A program made the position numbers and the translations under genes. DNA of 64,000 nucleotides from Helicobacter sp. (GTDB lineage: Bacteria > Campylobacterota > Campylobacteria > Campylobacterales > Helicobacteraceae), in the NCBI GenBank assembly GCA_022511145.1, contig JAFLSC010000001.1:1-64000 (forward strand). The letters are read 5' to 3'. Positions 34,070 to 44,078 of this stretch are shown piece after piece (the first letter of the stretch is position 1; each line of letters opens with the position of its first letter). The notes under the pieces are model-generated. The model saw nothing but the letters and a program-made list of their open reading frames with translations, was not told where the DNA came from and ran no database searches.

Positions 34070-34602
34070 TGCTTTCAAGAAGGGAGTTATTTAGCCGTTT
34101 TACAATGGTAGGTGCGACAAAAGAAACACAATCTTTTGTGCCGCTCCCTCCTTATAATTTCAATCGTTCCCTTTTTTCCAAATTTTGTTTAGAATGCACA
34201 AAAGATTGTGTTAGAGCCTGTAGTGAAGTTTGTAAAGAAGGGATTTTAAAAATTTTTGAGGGGATTCCTTATGTGGATTTTACACAAGAGGGTTGTTTGT
34301 TGTGCCAAGAGTGTGCTAAGGTTTGCTCTTATGATGTGTTAGAGTTAAGAGAGGAAGAAAGAAAAAATCCAAATTGGAATTTTAAGATTGAGATTTCCGC
34401 TGATAAATGTTTAGCCTATCACAAAACCTTGTGTAATAGCTGTAAAGATATTTGCAGGGGTGTTAATGACAAAAAAGATATTATTCATTTTACAGGTTTA
34501 TTTTATCCAGAAATTACAGAGAATTGCACAAATTGTGGATTTTGTATCAGCGTGTGTCCTACTTATGCTATTGTGCTGACTCCTAGAAAGGAGGCGATAT
34601 AA
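34069..34602 (+). CDS. napF: Ferredoxin-type NapF
   Basis: Cytoplasmic iron-sulfur protein linked to maturation or electron supply for NapA. 177 residues. The N terminus MLSRRELFSRF is the usual NapF opening and not an export signal. Cysteine clusters include CLECTKDCVRACSEVC, CLLCQECAKVCS, CNSCKDIC and CTNCGFCISVCP. Some spacings depart from the simple CxxCxxCxxxC form. Campylobacter jejuni lacks this gene; Wolinella and several helicobacters keep it. Confidence 0.9.
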   Translation: MLSRRELFSRFTMVGATKETQSFVPLPPYNFNRSLFSKFCLECTKDCVRACSEVCKEGILKIFEGIPYVDFTQEGCLLCQECAKVCSYDVLELREEERKNPNWNFKIEISADKCLAYHKTLCNSCKDICRGVNDKKDIIHFTGLFYPEITENCTNCGFCISVCPTYAIVLTPRKEAI

Positions 34603-35582
34603 TGCGTTGTAAAATTTTAGGATTTTTTTTATTATTAAGTGTGCTTGTTAGGGCAGAAACTTTAGTGCAACCTTTTGCACAAATAGAATTACAAAATAGT
34701 GTAGTGAGTATGACAAAAATTCAAAATACACTCTATGTGGCAACAGATTTTGGTGAAGTCATTGCTATCAATCCTGATGATAGAAGTCAGACTTTGCTTG
34801 TTAAACTCCCTTTGGTTACCACTTTTCTTGATAATTTGTATGCCCCTAAAATCTTTTATGTGGATACTTTAGACCACCAAAGATTTTTAATTACGAGTGA
34901 ATCTGATAAAGGTGGAAAAAATCTTTTTTTATATCATCAACAATTAGAGCAAATTTTCTCCCAAAATGATTCCCTTCATATCAAAAAAGCTGCTTTTATT
35001 AGTCAAGATAAAATTTTTTTAGCCTTGGCAAGTAATGAAATTATTTTGTATGATTTAAATCATAAGCAATTCTCTTATCGTATTCAACTCTCTGAAGCTC
35101 CTTTTTCTGATTTTTGGTTAAGTGAGGATAGGCAGTATTTTTTGGTGTCTTGTGAATCAGGAATTTTATATTTTGGCAATACTCTTGAAGGTAAAGTTTT
35201 GGTTAAACTTGAGGGTGCTAATAAAGATAAAGTGTATCAATCTTTAATGTCTTTAAATGCCAAAGGAGAGCGGATTGTAATTAGTGCAGGGCAAGATAGA
35301 AAAGTGGGTGTTTATACGCTTAAGAATGATTTGAGTTACACTTATTATGCTTTGGGAGCAGATTTTTTGGTTTATAGTGTGGGTTTAAATCCTAATGGCA
35401 CATTAGGGGCTTTTAATAGTGATGAAAATAGTATGATTAGTGTTTTTGATATTGCAACCAAAGAAGAAACAGCAAAGCTCATAGGGCATCAAAATGTGCT
35501 TAATGCGATTATTTTTTTAGGAGATAAAAAGATTGTGAGTGCCGAAGATGGCAAGAATATTTTATTTTGGGAATTACCTTAA
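34602..35582 (+). CDS. napL: NapL, beta-propeller-like periplasmic protein
   Basis: 326 residues with a Sec signal peptide (LGFFLLLSVLVRAETL) and repeated WD40/propeller-like strands (SMTKIQNTLYVATDFGEVIAI; VVISAGQDRKVGVYTL; LIGHQNVLNAIIFLGDKKIVSAEDG). NapL is found only in epsilon-proteobacterial nap operons; its exact role is unresolved. Overlaps the reading frame before napD only in the non-coding extension. Confidence 0.85.
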   Translation: MRCKILGFFLLLSVLVRAETLVQPFAQIELQNSVVSMTKIQNTLYVATDFGEVIAINPDDRSQTLLVKLPLVTTFLDNLYAPKIFYVDTLDHQRFLITSESDKGGKNLFLYHQQLEQIFSQNDSLHIKKAAFISQDKIFLALASNEIILYDLNHKQFSYRIQLSEAPFSDFWLSEDRQYFLVSCESGILYFGNTLEGKVLVKLEGANKDKVYQSLMSLNAKGERIVISAGQDRKVGVYTLKNDLSYTYYALGADFLVYSVGLNPNGTLGAFNSDENSMISVFDIATKEETAKLIGHQNVLNAIIFLGDKKIVSAEDGKNILFWELP

Positions 35583-35593
35583 AAGGAGTGAGA

Positions 35594-35971
35594 ATGGAAA
35601 ATTATAATGTTTCAGGTGTTGTGATTTTGTGCCAACCCAGTGATGTTAAAAGAATCCAAGAAGCAGCAGAAACGCTAGAAGGTGTTGAGAGTCATTTTTG
35701 TGATGAAAATGGAAAGATTGTTGTTACTTTGGAGACCAATAGCATTGATAATGAAATCAAAATGATAAAACAACTTGAGAGTATCCCCGGCGTAATTTCC
35801 GCTCAAATGGTTTATTCTTATCATTCTGATGAACTAGAAGCCCTAAGAGAAAATATATCCGATTCCAAAGCCGTATTAGATTTTTTAAATAATGAAAATA
35901 TTAAAGCCCAAGATATTGTTTATCGAGGCGATGCACAAAAAATGCTTGATAAGGTGTTAAAAGAGAAGTGA
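35594..35971 (+). CDS. napD: NapA maturation chaperone NapD
   Basis: Cytoplasmic chaperone that binds the NapA Tat signal. 125 residues of ferredoxin-like fold: NVSGVVILCQPSDVKRIQEA, then VVTLETNSIDNEIKMIKQLESIPGV-type helix and VISAQMVYSYHSD; about 35 extra residues at the C terminus beyond a minimal NapD. The start at 35594 follows AAAAGGAG; a frame extension into napL is not supported. Last nap gene. Confidence 0.92.
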   Translation: MENYNVSGVVILCQPSDVKRIQEAAETLEGVESHFCDENGKIVVTLETNSIDNEIKMIKQLESIPGVISAQMVYSYHSDELEALRENISDSKAVLDFLNNENIKAQDIVYRGDAQKMLDKVLKEK

Positions 35972-36038
35972 TTTTATAGATATTTTCATTGTTATGTTTC
36001 CAAATGGGACTTAAAAGCAAAGTTTGTTTGTTTTTTGG

Positions 36039-36076
36039 TTGATGTAAATCCATATTTAAGAAAACTACGCTAATAT
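36039..36076 (+). promoter_or_regulatory. Candidate nuo promoter with FNR/CRP-like half-palindrome
   Basis: TTGATGTAAATCCA (36039-36052) matches TTGAT-N4-ATCAA at nine of ten defined positions. TAATAT at 36071-36076 is a plausible -10. The spacing would put the site near -37 or -38 from the implied start, slightly off the classic position, so this is less certain than the nap site. The 136-base gap also separates nap from nuo. Confidence 0.45.
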
Positions 36077-36107
36077 TTCAATATTTTAGCAACCAAAAAG
36101 GAAGTTT

Positions 36108-36497
36108 ATGTCCCATATTGATGTAGCACACCCTTATTTTGGGGTTTTTGCGATTTTTATTTTTACTTTTGTGGCATTTGGATTGACAACTTTTGCATCG
36201 CGTTTTGTGGGTCGAAAATTAGCAGATAAAAAGACTCAAAAACTCAAATTAGCCCCTTATGAATGCGGTTTAGCTCCAACAAAACAGCCCAATCGTATCT
36301 CTTCACAATTTTACTTAATGGCATTATTATTTATTCTTTTCGATGTTGAAATTATTTTTATGTTTCCGTGGGCGGTGGATTTTAAAGTGTTAGGTTGGTT
36401 TGGGTTTGTGGAGATGATTTTATTCCTTATGTTATTGATTGTAGGTTTTATCTATGCGTGGAGAAAAGGAGCATTGCAATGGCAGAGCATCAAATAA
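36108..36497 (+). CDS. nuoA: Complex I subunit NuoA
   Basis: Membrane subunit at the junction of the peripheral and membrane arms. 129 residues, three TM helices (about 12-32, 67-87, 98-120) and the conserved [10 protein letters not shown] loop (YECG motif). AAAAGGAAG Shine-Dalgarno upstream. Its end overlaps nuoB by 19 bases. Confidence 0.96.
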   Translation: MSHIDVAHPYFGVFAIFIFTFVAFGLTTFASRFVGRKLADKKTQKLKLAPYECGLAPTKQPNRISSQFYLMALLFILFDVEIIFMFPWAVDFKVLGWFGFVEMILFLMLLIVGFIYAWRKGALQWQSIK

Positions 36498-36988
36498 ATT
36501 ATCTTCAAAATACAGGCTTACCCATTGCCCTAACAAGTATTGATAAAATCCTAAATTGGGGGAGAAGTAACTCTTTGTGGGCAATGACTTATGGTTTGGC
36601 TTGTTGTGCGATTGAGATGATGGCAACAGGGGCAGGAAGGTATGATTTAGATAGATTTGGGACGATTTTTAGAGCCTCACCAAGACAAAGTGATGTGATG
36701 ATTATTGCCGGAACCGTTACCAAAAAACACGCTCAATTTGTAAGACGACTCTATGACCAAATGCCAGAGCCAAGATGGGTAATTTCTATGGGAAGCTGTG
36801 CTAACACCGGCGGTATGTTTAATACTTATGCGACTGTGCAAGGGGTTGATAGGATTATTCCTGTGGATATTTATCTGCCCGGCTGCTCACCGCGTCCTGA
36901 AACTTTGCAATATGCAGTAATGGTTTTGCAACAAAAAATCCGCAAACAAAAAGCAAGTCAAGCCACTGCTCCTAAACGCCTAGTTTAA
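36479..36988 (+). CDS. nuoB: Complex I subunit NuoB
   Basis: Carries cluster N2, the last Fe-S centre before quinone. 169 residues; the ligand cysteines are visible in [24 protein letters not shown] and PGCSPRPE. The start at 36479 is chosen because AAAAGGA precedes it and it aligns with family N termini; the open frame extends upstream into nuoA. Confidence 0.97.
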   Translation: MAEHQINYLQNTGLPIALTSIDKILNWGRSNSLWAMTYGLACCAIEMMATGAGRYDLDRFGTIFRASPRQSDVMIIAGTVTKKHAQFVRRLYDQMPEPRWVISMGSCANTGGMFNTYATVQGVDRIIPVDIYLPGCSPRPETLQYAVMVLQQKIRKQKASQATAPKRLV

Positions 36989-36997
36989 AGGTTCAAG

Positions 36998-37801
36998 ATG
37001 AGACAAAATAAGCCACAAAAAAATGTTCAAAAGCAAGTTTATTATAAAGATAGATTTTATGTTTCTCCCAAGATTCCTAAAAATCCTGTTACACAAGAGA
37101 GTGTTTATTTTGATGAGGTAGAATTTCTCCAAAAAGAATGTCCGATTTTGGAAGCTTATTTAGAATGTGGGACATTAGTGATTTGGGTACATAAAGATAA
37201 TACTTATAACACGCTAAGAATCCTAAAAAGCTTAAGCTATGAAATATTAACTGAAATGAGTGCGATTGACTATATAGAGACTAAAGGAGGCTTTGAGATT
37301 TTTTACCAAATGCTTTCTTTAGAAAAAAAGAGACGATTGAGGGTTAAGACTTTTTTGAAAAAAGAGGAAAAAATCTTATCAGTAAGTTCGCTTTTTAGCA
37401 GTGCAAATTGGAGCGAAAGAGAAATGTATGATATGTTTGGAATCCTCCCGCTCAATCACCCTTATCCTAAACGCATTTTAATGCCTGATGATTGGGTAGG
37501 ACACCCTTTGCTTAAGAGTTATCCTTTACAAGGTGATGAAAATGCTCAATGGTATGAAGTGGATACAATCTTTGGTAAAGAATGCCGAGAGATTATTGGT
37601 GAAGAACAAAGGGATTCTGCACGAATAGACCGCTATGATAGCACAAGATTTTCACATTTGGGATATGAAGTGGGCTATGGTGAGCCTATCCAAAAAGGGA
37701 AAGAAAAGGAAAAACCTATCACCTATCAAGAAGAAGAGGGAGTGTTTTTGGTAACCAAAATGACAACACAAAAAAGCAAGACACTAAAAGAGAGGAAATA
37801 A
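36998..37801 (+). CDS. nuoC: Complex I subunit NuoC
   Basis: 30-kDa-type subunit of the quinone-reducing module. 267 residues; conserved [41 protein letters not shown] and KSYPL block. It has roughly 40 basic, lysine-rich residues at each end beyond the core domain. Separate from nuoD, unlike the fused form of E. coli. Confidence 0.95.
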   Translation: MRQNKPQKNVQKQVYYKDRFYVSPKIPKNPVTQESVYFDEVEFLQKECPILEAYLECGTLVIWVHKDNTYNTLRILKSLSYEILTEMSAIDYIETKGGFEIFYQMLSLEKKRRLRVKTFLKKEEKILSVSSLFSSANWSEREMYDMFGILPLNHPYPKRILMPDDWVGHPLLKSYPLQGDENAQWYEVDTIFGKECREIIGEEQRDSARIDRYDSTRFSHLGYEVGYGEPIQKGKEKEKPITYQEEEGVFLVTKMTTQKSKTLKERK

Positions 37802-37802
37802 G

Positions 37803-39032
37803 ATGCAACATTCTAATAAATTGATGCCTTTTTATGAAAATGTCGCTTTTGATAGAATCAATGATAACACAATAGTGGTGAATTTTGGACCTCAACACCC
37901 AAGCGCACACGGACAATTACGATTGATTTTAGAATTAGAGGGGGAGAAAGTTATTAAAGCAACGCCTGATATTGGGTATTTGCATCGTGGAATGGAAAAA
38001 ATGGCAGAAAATATGATTTATAATGAGTTTTTGCCAACAACAGACAGAATGGATTATATTGCAGCGAGTTCTAATAATTATGCTTTTGCTTTGAGTGTGG
38101 AAAAGCTCTTAGGGGTAGAAGTTCCAAGACGAGCAAAAGTGATTCGCACAATGCTTTTGGAGCTTAATCGTCTTATCTCCCATTTATTTTGGCTTGCAAC
38201 CCACGCTCTTGATGTTGGGGCGATGAGTATTTTTCTCTATTGTTTTAGGGAAAGAGAATTTGCTATTGACTTAGTAGAGGATTATTGCGGTGCAAGATTG
38301 ACTCATTCAAGCATAAGGATTGGGGGTGTACCTTTGGATTTACCTCCAAATTGGTGTGATAAGCTCAAAGCATTTATTACTCAATTACCCGAGCAAATCG
38401 CGTTATATGAGGGAATTTTAACAGAAAATAGAATCTGGCGTATGCGTTTAGAAAATGTCGGTGTTGTTTCTCCGCAAATGGCAAAAAGTTGGGGATTAAG
38501 CGGTGTATTATTGCGAGGAAGCGGGATTGCGTGGGATATTCGCAAAGAAGAGCCTTATGAGATTTATGATGAGCTTGATTTTGATATTCCTGTTAGTGAT
38601 AGTAATGATAGCTATGGACGCTATTTGTTGTATTTGGAGGAAATGCGTCAAAGTATTAGAATCCTTCATCAGCTCATCAGCAAATACCCACAAACTGATT
38701 CGTTATTAATGTGTGAGGATTCGCGTTATTTTTCTGCCCCTAAAGAGCAAATTATGACACAAAATTATTCTTTAATGCAGCATTTTGTCCTTGTTACTCA
38801 AGGAATGCGTCCTCCTGTGGGGGAAATTTATGTGCCAACAGAATCCCCCAAAGGGGAATTAGGATTTTTTATCCGTTCAGAAGGTGAGCCTTATCCCTAT
38901 CGTTTGAAGATTCGTGCTCCTAGTTTTTATCATACGGGATTATTGCAGGATTTATTACCCGGGCATTATTTAGCTGATGTGGTTACGATTATTGGGAATA
39001 CCAATATTGTTTTTGGGGAGATTGATAGATGA
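37803..39032 (+). CDS. nuoD: Complex I subunit NuoD
   Basis: 49-kDa-type subunit that forms the quinone cavity with NuoB. 409 residues. Signature motifs: [17 protein letters not shown] near the N terminus, [30 protein letters not shown] and the C-terminal [23 protein letters not shown]. One base after nuoC. Confidence 0.97.
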   Translation: MQHSNKLMPFYENVAFDRINDNTIVVNFGPQHPSAHGQLRLILELEGEKVIKATPDIGYLHRGMEKMAENMIYNEFLPTTDRMDYIAASSNNYAFALSVEKLLGVEVPRRAKVIRTMLLELNRLISHLFWLATHALDVGAMSIFLYCFREREFAIDLVEDYCGARLTHSSIRIGGVPLDLPPNWCDKLKAFITQLPEQIALYEGILTENRIWRMRLENVGVVSPQMAKSWGLSGVLLRGSGIAWDIRKEEPYEIYDELDFDIPVSDSNDSYGRYLLYLEEMRQSIRILHQLISKYPQTDSLLMCEDSRYFSAPKEQIMTQNYSLMQHFVLVTQGMRPPVGEIYVPTESPKGELGFFIRSEGEPYPYRLKIRAPSFYHTGLLQDLLPGHYLADVVTIIGNTNIVFGEIDR

Positions 39033-39262
39033 AACGATTTGATTTGCGGCATCTTAAAAATGATTTTTTAGCAAGAATGGAAGCTATTTTACAAAATGAA
39101 TTGCAAAAAGACGAAGTGGGGATTTTTTTGTTTGAAGTCTTAGATTTTGATAATGTGCAAAAAAGTGCGGATTGTATTGCCAAAAGAGGTGATGAGCTGT
39201 TAAATTCTTTACGTTTTAATGAAGTGGATTGGACAATTGTCGTTAGGAAAATTAATGGATAA
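39029..39262 (+). CDS. Short protein in the nuoE position (HP1264-like)
   Basis: 77 residues, overlapping the end of nuoD by four bases (ATGA). It has no thioredoxin-like cysteines, so it is not NuoE. Size and place match H. pylori HP1264 and Campylobacter Cj1575c, small proteins that replace NuoE in complexes without an NADH-dehydrogenase module. Sequence features are limited to [13 protein letters not shown] and [10 protein letters not shown]. Thought to help accept electrons from flavodoxin or ferredoxin; that role is inferred from the relatives. Confidence 0.8.
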   Translation: MKRFDLRHLKNDFLARMEAILQNELQKDEVGIFLFEVLDFDNVQKSADCIAKRGDELLNSLRFNEVDWTIVVRKING

Positions 39263-39983
39263 GGTAGAGATTTTTATCGGTAAGTGTTATGAGGAAGGAT
39301 TATTTACCCCTCAATCAGAAATTTTCTTTTTTCATCCCCTTAATCAATCCTTAAAGGGAGCGACTCAAATCGCTTATGAAGTAGGTTCAGAAGAAGGGAT
39401 TGTGGCACTTTTGTGTTCTTATCTCTCCCAAAAAGAAAAAATTAATGATAAGGAAAAAGCTTTTTTAGAATCTTTGGATATTGGCTATTTATCATCAGAA
39501 TGCAATGTTGCTGAAGAGGAGTTAGAAAAAATCCAAAAGGCTGTTTTAAAAGCAAAAGAAGTGGTAATTATTGCGGGATTGGATTTAGTGTATCATCAAA
39601 GAAGCAAAAATATCCAAAAGATTTTAGGGATTTTACAAAAAAGTTATCCTCTTAAGAGTGATTTTGCACTTTTGGATTCTTCTTGTTTGGAGGAGATTGA
39701 TGAAATCGGTGAGGTTAATGGTATTATTGCCTATCTTCAAACTAAAAAGAATCTCAAAACTCCTCTTTTAGAAGCATCTAAGCAATTTGCTCTAGTGGGA
39801 AAGATTTGTGATAACTCTCAAGTAGAAGTGAATTTTTTAGATAAGAGCCTTTTACCACTAAAAGCGGATTTTAGACTTTGTGATAATTTTAAGGGCAATG
39901 TGGGGATTTTATGGTTACCTAATTTTGATGAAAAAACTTTTTGTTATAAGCAAATTACCTTGAAAAAATGTGAGGTTGCATAA
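39255..39983 (+). CDS. Protein in the nuoF position (HP1265-like)
   Basis: 242 residues from ATG 39255 (AGGA upstream; a longer frame from 39219 lies inside the previous gene). It has no FMN- or NADH-binding glycine motifs and no N3 cluster cysteines, so it is not NuoF. It matches the place of HP1265/Cj1574c. Its C-terminal half (VIIAGLDLVYHQRSKNIQ ... LALVGKICDNSQVEVNFLDKS) resembles part of the molybdopterin-like domain of NuoG. Overlaps both neighbours, so it is a true part of the operon. Confidence 0.78.
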   Translation: MDKVEIFIGKCYEEGLFTPQSEIFFFHPLNQSLKGATQIAYEVGSEEGIVALLCSYLSQKEKINDKEKAFLESLDIGYLSSECNVAEEELEKIQKAVLKAKEVVIIAGLDLVYHQRSKNIQKILGILQKSYPLKSDFALLDSSCLEEIDEIGEVNGIIAYLQTKKNLKTPLLEASKQFALVGKICDNSQVEVNFLDKSLLPLKADFRLCDNFKGNVGILWLPNFDEKTFCYKQITLKKCEVA

Positions 39984-42457
39984 TGAACCAAATAAAGATA
40001 AAAATTGAGGGACAAGAGATTTTATGCTACGAGGGCGAGAGTATCTTAGAGGTAGCAAGGGCAAATGATGTGTTTATCCCTGCTATTTGCTACCTTTCTT
40101 GCTGTTCTCCGACACTAGCTTGTAAAATGTGCATGGTAGAAGCTGATGGTAAAAGAGTTTATGCCTGTAATGCTAAAGTTAAAGCCGATATGGAAGTGAT
40201 TATCAATACACCCGAAATTGAAAAAGAAAGAAAAGCCATTATGCAAGCTTATGATGTCAATCACCCTTTACAATGTGGTGTTTGTGATAAAAGCGGGGAA
40301 TGCGAATTGCAAAATTATACCCATTATGTTGGTGTAAAATCTCAAGAATACACTATGAAAGATGATAGTAAAGTGTTTAATCAGTGGGGTAAAACAGCGT
40401 ATGATCCTAATTTATGTATTGTTTGTGAGCGGTGCGTAACTTTATGTAAAGATAAAATTGGAAAATCTTATATTAAAACAACCAAACGCGATGGGGATAT
40501 GCCTGCTAAAGAATACAAAGAAATAATGCCTAAAGATGCTTTTGGAGTTTGGACGAAATTTAAAAAATCTCTCATTGCTCCAAGTGGTGCTGGGGATTGT
40601 CAAGATTGTGGTGAATGTGCGAGTGTGTGTCCTGTGGGAGCTTTAAGTATTGCTCATTTTCAATACAGCTCAAATGCGTGGGAACTCACTAAAATCCCAA
40701 GCAGTTGTGTGCATTGTGCGAATACTTGTCCTCTTACTTATGAAGTAAAACAGCAAGGAATAAGTGGTAATAAAAAGCAGGTTTATCGTGTGAGTAGTGA
40801 TTGGAACTTTGCAACTTTATGCCCAGCAGGTCGCCTAGCTTTTGGTGTCAATAATCAAGCTATCAAAAAGGATTTAGAAGCTTTTAATACTACCATAGCT
40901 GCTTTTAAAGAGGCAAATAGTATCAGTTTTAAGGGGAATATTAGCAATGAGGAAGCTTTAATCCTGCAAAGATTAAAAGAATATTTTGGCTATCGCTTGG
41001 TTTGTGATGAAGTCTATGAGTTTGCTCAATTTGTCCATAAATTTTCAACCCTGTGTGGCAATCTAGGCAGTGCTACGCAAAAAAGCATTACTCAAAGCGA
41101 TTTGGTGATTTGCTTTGGTGGTGCGATGAGCTATGATATGCCCGTAATTACCCATAGCATTAATAATGCGATGAAGCAAAATAAAGGAGCAACTCTAGCT
41201 TATTTTCATACCGCAGAGGATAAAGTGGCAAATAATTTTGTTAAACCCGCTAATCTTATTAAAGGGATTTATAAACCCCAAAGTGAGGAGGCTTTCGCGT
41301 TACTTTTAGCGAGTTTATGTATTCCAGAAAATAAGCAGCCTCAAAGTCTTAAAGAGCAAATTGAACGTTATGCTATAACCACACAAAAAACTATTCAAAA
41401 AGAAGTAAAAAAGAAAATCAAAACCCCTCTTTTAGATGAGTGTGGTAAAGTCTTACTTGATGAAGAAGGAAAAGAAAAATTTGAAGAAAAAGAAGAAGTG
41501 AGTATCACAGAAGAAACTATCACTTTAGAATCAAGCAAATTGATTGAGTATTGCGGTTGTGATTTGGAATCTATCGAGGCATTAAGGGATAATCTTAAAA
41601 ATGCTAAACATATAAGTTTGGTGGTAGGATTTGATGTGTATCGCACAAGAAGGGCTTTAAATATTGCTGTGATTTTGGGAATGATTGAAGAGTTTTCTAG
41701 TGTCTCTATAATGCTTCTTGCACCTAGCACAAATGCCTTAGGAATCGCATTAATTTGTAATTTAGATAAGGAAGTAAAAGGTTATAGTATAGGTTACAAT
41801 ACAAAAGGGCATTATAAGATTGGCACTTATGAAGATAATGCCCTAAGAATGCCTTTTTTAAATGAACAAGAAGGGACGCTAACAAGTATAGATAAACGCG
41901 TTGTGCCTATTTCGCCCGCTACTCCTTATTATGGTTATGAGCTTAATGATATTGCTCTAGCTTTGGGATTGAATGAGGAAAATACGATTGATTATACGCC
42001 ACAATTACCGGTGCAAATGGGATTTAAAAGCGTATTGTATGATGATTTGCAATATGGTTTTGCTAATGATGGAACGGAAATTAGAGGCTATTTGCTTACA
42101 CAGCATTTTTTAAAGGGGGCAGAGGAGGTTTGTGCTGTTGAGTTAGAGCCGCTAAAAACCTATAATCTTTATGCCCGCAATCCTGTTTCACATTTTTCTA
42201 GGCAAACTTTGCAATCAAAGCTTTTAGATTCCAAAAAGGGATTGCAACTCTCTCTTGAACTCGCAAAAAAATGGAATCTTAACGCACAAGATAAAGTGGA
42301 AATTGAGTTTGATAATGGCAATGCAGTGCTTAGTGAGGTGATTTTAGATTCTGATATGGAAGGCAGTATTGCTGCCCTTAGTGTGTGCGATTTAGAGGAA
42401 AGGGAGTTTTTTACTTCAAGCCGTTATGCTAACGCTACAATAAAGGTTATGAAATGA
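39983..42457 (+). CDS. nuoG: Complex I subunit NuoG
   Basis: 824 residues. It has an N-terminal [2Fe-2S] domain (CYLSCCSPTLACKMC), the His-Cys3 cluster (HPLQCGVCDKSGECELQ), two [4Fe-4S] motifs (CIVCERCVTLC; CQDCGECASVCP), and a further cluster region (CVHCANTC) before the molybdopterin-like domain. The segment about 475-505 is Lys/Glu-rich and looks like an insertion relative to typical NuoG. It probably receives electrons from the two small replacement subunits. Confidence 0.95.
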   Translation: MNQIKIKIEGQEILCYEGESILEVARANDVFIPAICYLSCCSPTLACKMCMVEADGKRVYACNAKVKADMEVIINTPEIEKERKAIMQAYDVNHPLQCGVCDKSGECELQNYTHYVGVKSQEYTMKDDSKVFNQWGKTAYDPNLCIVCERCVTLCKDKIGKSYIKTTKRDGDMPAKEYKEIMPKDAFGVWTKFKKSLIAPSGAGDCQDCGECASVCPVGALSIAHFQYSSNAWELTKIPSSCVHCANTCPLTYEVKQQGISGNKKQVYRVSSDWNFATLCPAGRLAFGVNNQAIKKDLEAFNTTIAAFKEANSISFKGNISNEEALILQRLKEYFGYRLVCDEVYEFAQFVHKFSTLCGNLGSATQKSITQSDLVICFGGAMSYDMPVITHSINNAMKQNKGATLAYFHTAEDKVANNFVKPANLIKGIYKPQSEEAFALLLASLCIPENKQPQSLKEQIERYAITTQKTIQKEVKKKIKTPLLDECGKVLLDEEGKEKFEEKEEVSITEETITLESSKLIEYCGCDLESIEALRDNLKNAKHISLVVGFDVYRTRRALNIAVILGMIEEFSSVSIMLLAPSTNALGIALICNLDKEVKGYSIGYNTKGHYKIGTYEDNALRMPFLNEQEGTLTSIDKRVVPISPATPYYGYELNDIALALGLNEENTIDYTPQLPVQMGFKSVLYDDLQYGFANDGTEIRGYLLTQHFLKGAEEVCAVELEPLKTYNLYARNPVSHFSRQTLQSKLLDSKKGLQLSLELAKKWNLNAQDKVEIEFDNGNAVLSEVILDSDMEGSIAALSVCDLEEREFFTSSRYANATIKVMK

Positions 42458-43452
42458 TAACATATGTGATTGAAACCTTGATAAAAATTTTGCTTGTTGT
42501 TTTGATTTTTTCAGCTTTAGGGGGATTTGCAACTTACGTAGAAAGGAAGCTTTTAGCTTTTTTTCAAAGGAGACTTGGTCCTATGGTGGTGGGTCCCTTT
42601 GGGATTTTACAAGTTTTAGCCGATGGGATTAAACTTTTTACCAAAGAAGATGTTGTTCCTAGCGGGGCTAATCGTATTATTTTTAGGATTGCCCCTATCA
42701 TTACAGCCGCAACAGCTTTTATTGCAATGGCACCCATTCCCTTTTTTCCTGAATTTGAAGCTTTTGGAATGGTGATTCGCCCTATCATTGCAGATATTAA
42801 TGTGGCGGTTTTATTTGTGCTAGGTGTAGGAGCAGTGGGGCTTTATGGTCCTTTACTAGGTGGAATTAGTGCCAATAGTAAATGGTCTATTTTAGGAGCA
42901 GCAAGGGCAACCGTGCAGCTTTTAAGCTTTGAAGTGGTTTCAGGACTCTCTTTGCTTGCCCCCATTATGCTTGTGGGTTCTTTGTCTTTGATTGATATTA
43001 ATCAATACCAAAGTGGCGGGGTTGGGAATTGGTTGATTTTTTCCCAACCTTTAGCTTTTTTGTTATTTTTGTTAGCAGGGTATGCTGAATTGAATCGGAC
43101 TCCTTTTGATTTGCTTGAACACGAAGCAGAAATTGTTGCAGGGTATGCCACAGAATATTCAGGAATGCGTTGGGGAATGTTTTTTATCGGGGAATATGCG
43201 AGTATGATTACTTTAGCTTTTCTCGTTTCCTTATTATTTTTAGGCGGTTTTAATCCTTTAGGATTTATTCCGGGCGGTATTGCAATTATCTTAAAAGTTG
43301 TTTTCTTTATTTTCTTATTTATGTGGGTTAGGGCAGCTTATCCTCACATTCGTCCTGACCAGTTAATGGGATTGTGCTGGAGGGTTTTGTTTCCTTTAGC
43401 GTTATTGAATCTTTTAATCACAGGATTAATTAGTTTAGGGGGTAGTGTATGA
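42454..43452 (+). CDS. nuoH: Complex I subunit NuoH
   Basis: Membrane subunit forming part of the quinone channel. 332 residues, eight TM helices. Conserved YVERKLLAFFQRRLGPMVVG, ADGIKLFTKED, the acidic loop ELNRTPFDLLEHEAEIVAGY and FMWVRAAYPHIRPDQLM. Overlaps nuoG and nuoI by four bases each. Confidence 0.97.
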   Translation: MITYVIETLIKILLVVLIFSALGGFATYVERKLLAFFQRRLGPMVVGPFGILQVLADGIKLFTKEDVVPSGANRIIFRIAPIITAATAFIAMAPIPFFPEFEAFGMVIRPIIADINVAVLFVLGVGAVGLYGPLLGGISANSKWSILGAARATVQLLSFEVVSGLSLLAPIMLVGSLSLIDINQYQSGGVGNWLIFSQPLAFLLFLLAGYAELNRTPFDLLEHEAEIVAGYATEYSGMRWGMFFIGEYASMITLAFLVSLLFLGGFNPLGFIPGGIAIILKVVFFIFLFMWVRAAYPHIRPDQLMGLCWRVLFPLALLNLLITGLISLGGSV

Positions 43453-44078
43453 GTCAATATGTTAAAATCTCGCAGCCTAATCCACCAATAACAAGCGATA
43501 AAAAGTTTATTCGTTTTTGGAATCGAGCCTTAAAGGGAGAATTATTTGTTGGATTATGGCTTGTGTTTAAAGAAATGTGTAAATGGAATATCCACACCGT
43601 GCAATATCCCCTTGAAAAGCTCCCTCTTAGCCCTCGTTATCGTGCTGTTCATGAGCTGAAACGATTATTAGAAAGCGGTAATGAGCGGTGTATTGGCTGT
43701 GGCTTGTGTGAAAAAATTTGTGTGGCAAATTGTATCCGTATGGAGACAGGTTATGGGGAGGATAAACGCAAAAAAGTATTAGAATACACGATTAATTTTG
43801 GACGTTGTATTTATTGTGGTTTATGTGCGGAAGTTTGCCCAGAGCTTGCTATTGTTCATGGAAGTCGTTATGAAAATGCAAGTGAGCAAAGAGCATCGTT
43901 TTCTCTCAAAAATGATATGCTCACGCCGCTTGATAAAGTTTTGAGGGGAAATGATTGTGAATTTGAAGGAGTAGGGAGTGTAAGCATTGATGCGGATAAA
44001 AAAATCAAAGCAACGCCACTTTCCTATATTTCTATTTCTCAAACAAACCAAGAAACTAAGGAGGAAGCAAATGTTTGA
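43449..44078 (+). CDS. nuoI: Complex I subunit NuoI
   Basis: Fe-S subunit with two [4Fe-4S] clusters linking NuoG to NuoB. 209 residues; CIGCGLCEKICVANC and CIYCGLCAEVCPE. The C-terminal tail is longer than the E. coli protein. Overlaps nuoJ by eight bases. Confidence 0.97.
   Translation: MSQYVKISQPNPPITSDKKFIRFWNRALKGELFVGLWLVFKEMCKWNIHTVQYPLEKLPLSPRYRAVHELKRLLESGNERCIGCGLCEKICVANCIRMETGYGEDKRKKVLEYTINFGRCIYCGLCAEVCPELAIVHGSRYENASEQRASFSLKNDMLTPLDKVLRGNDCEFEGVGSVSIDADKKIKATPLSYISISQTNQETKEEANV

Noticed and set aside
41395..41730. 111-codon frame opposite nuoG
   Set aside because: Antisense of the Lys/Glu-rich segment; Ser/Phe-rich composition is a by-product and no start signal is present.
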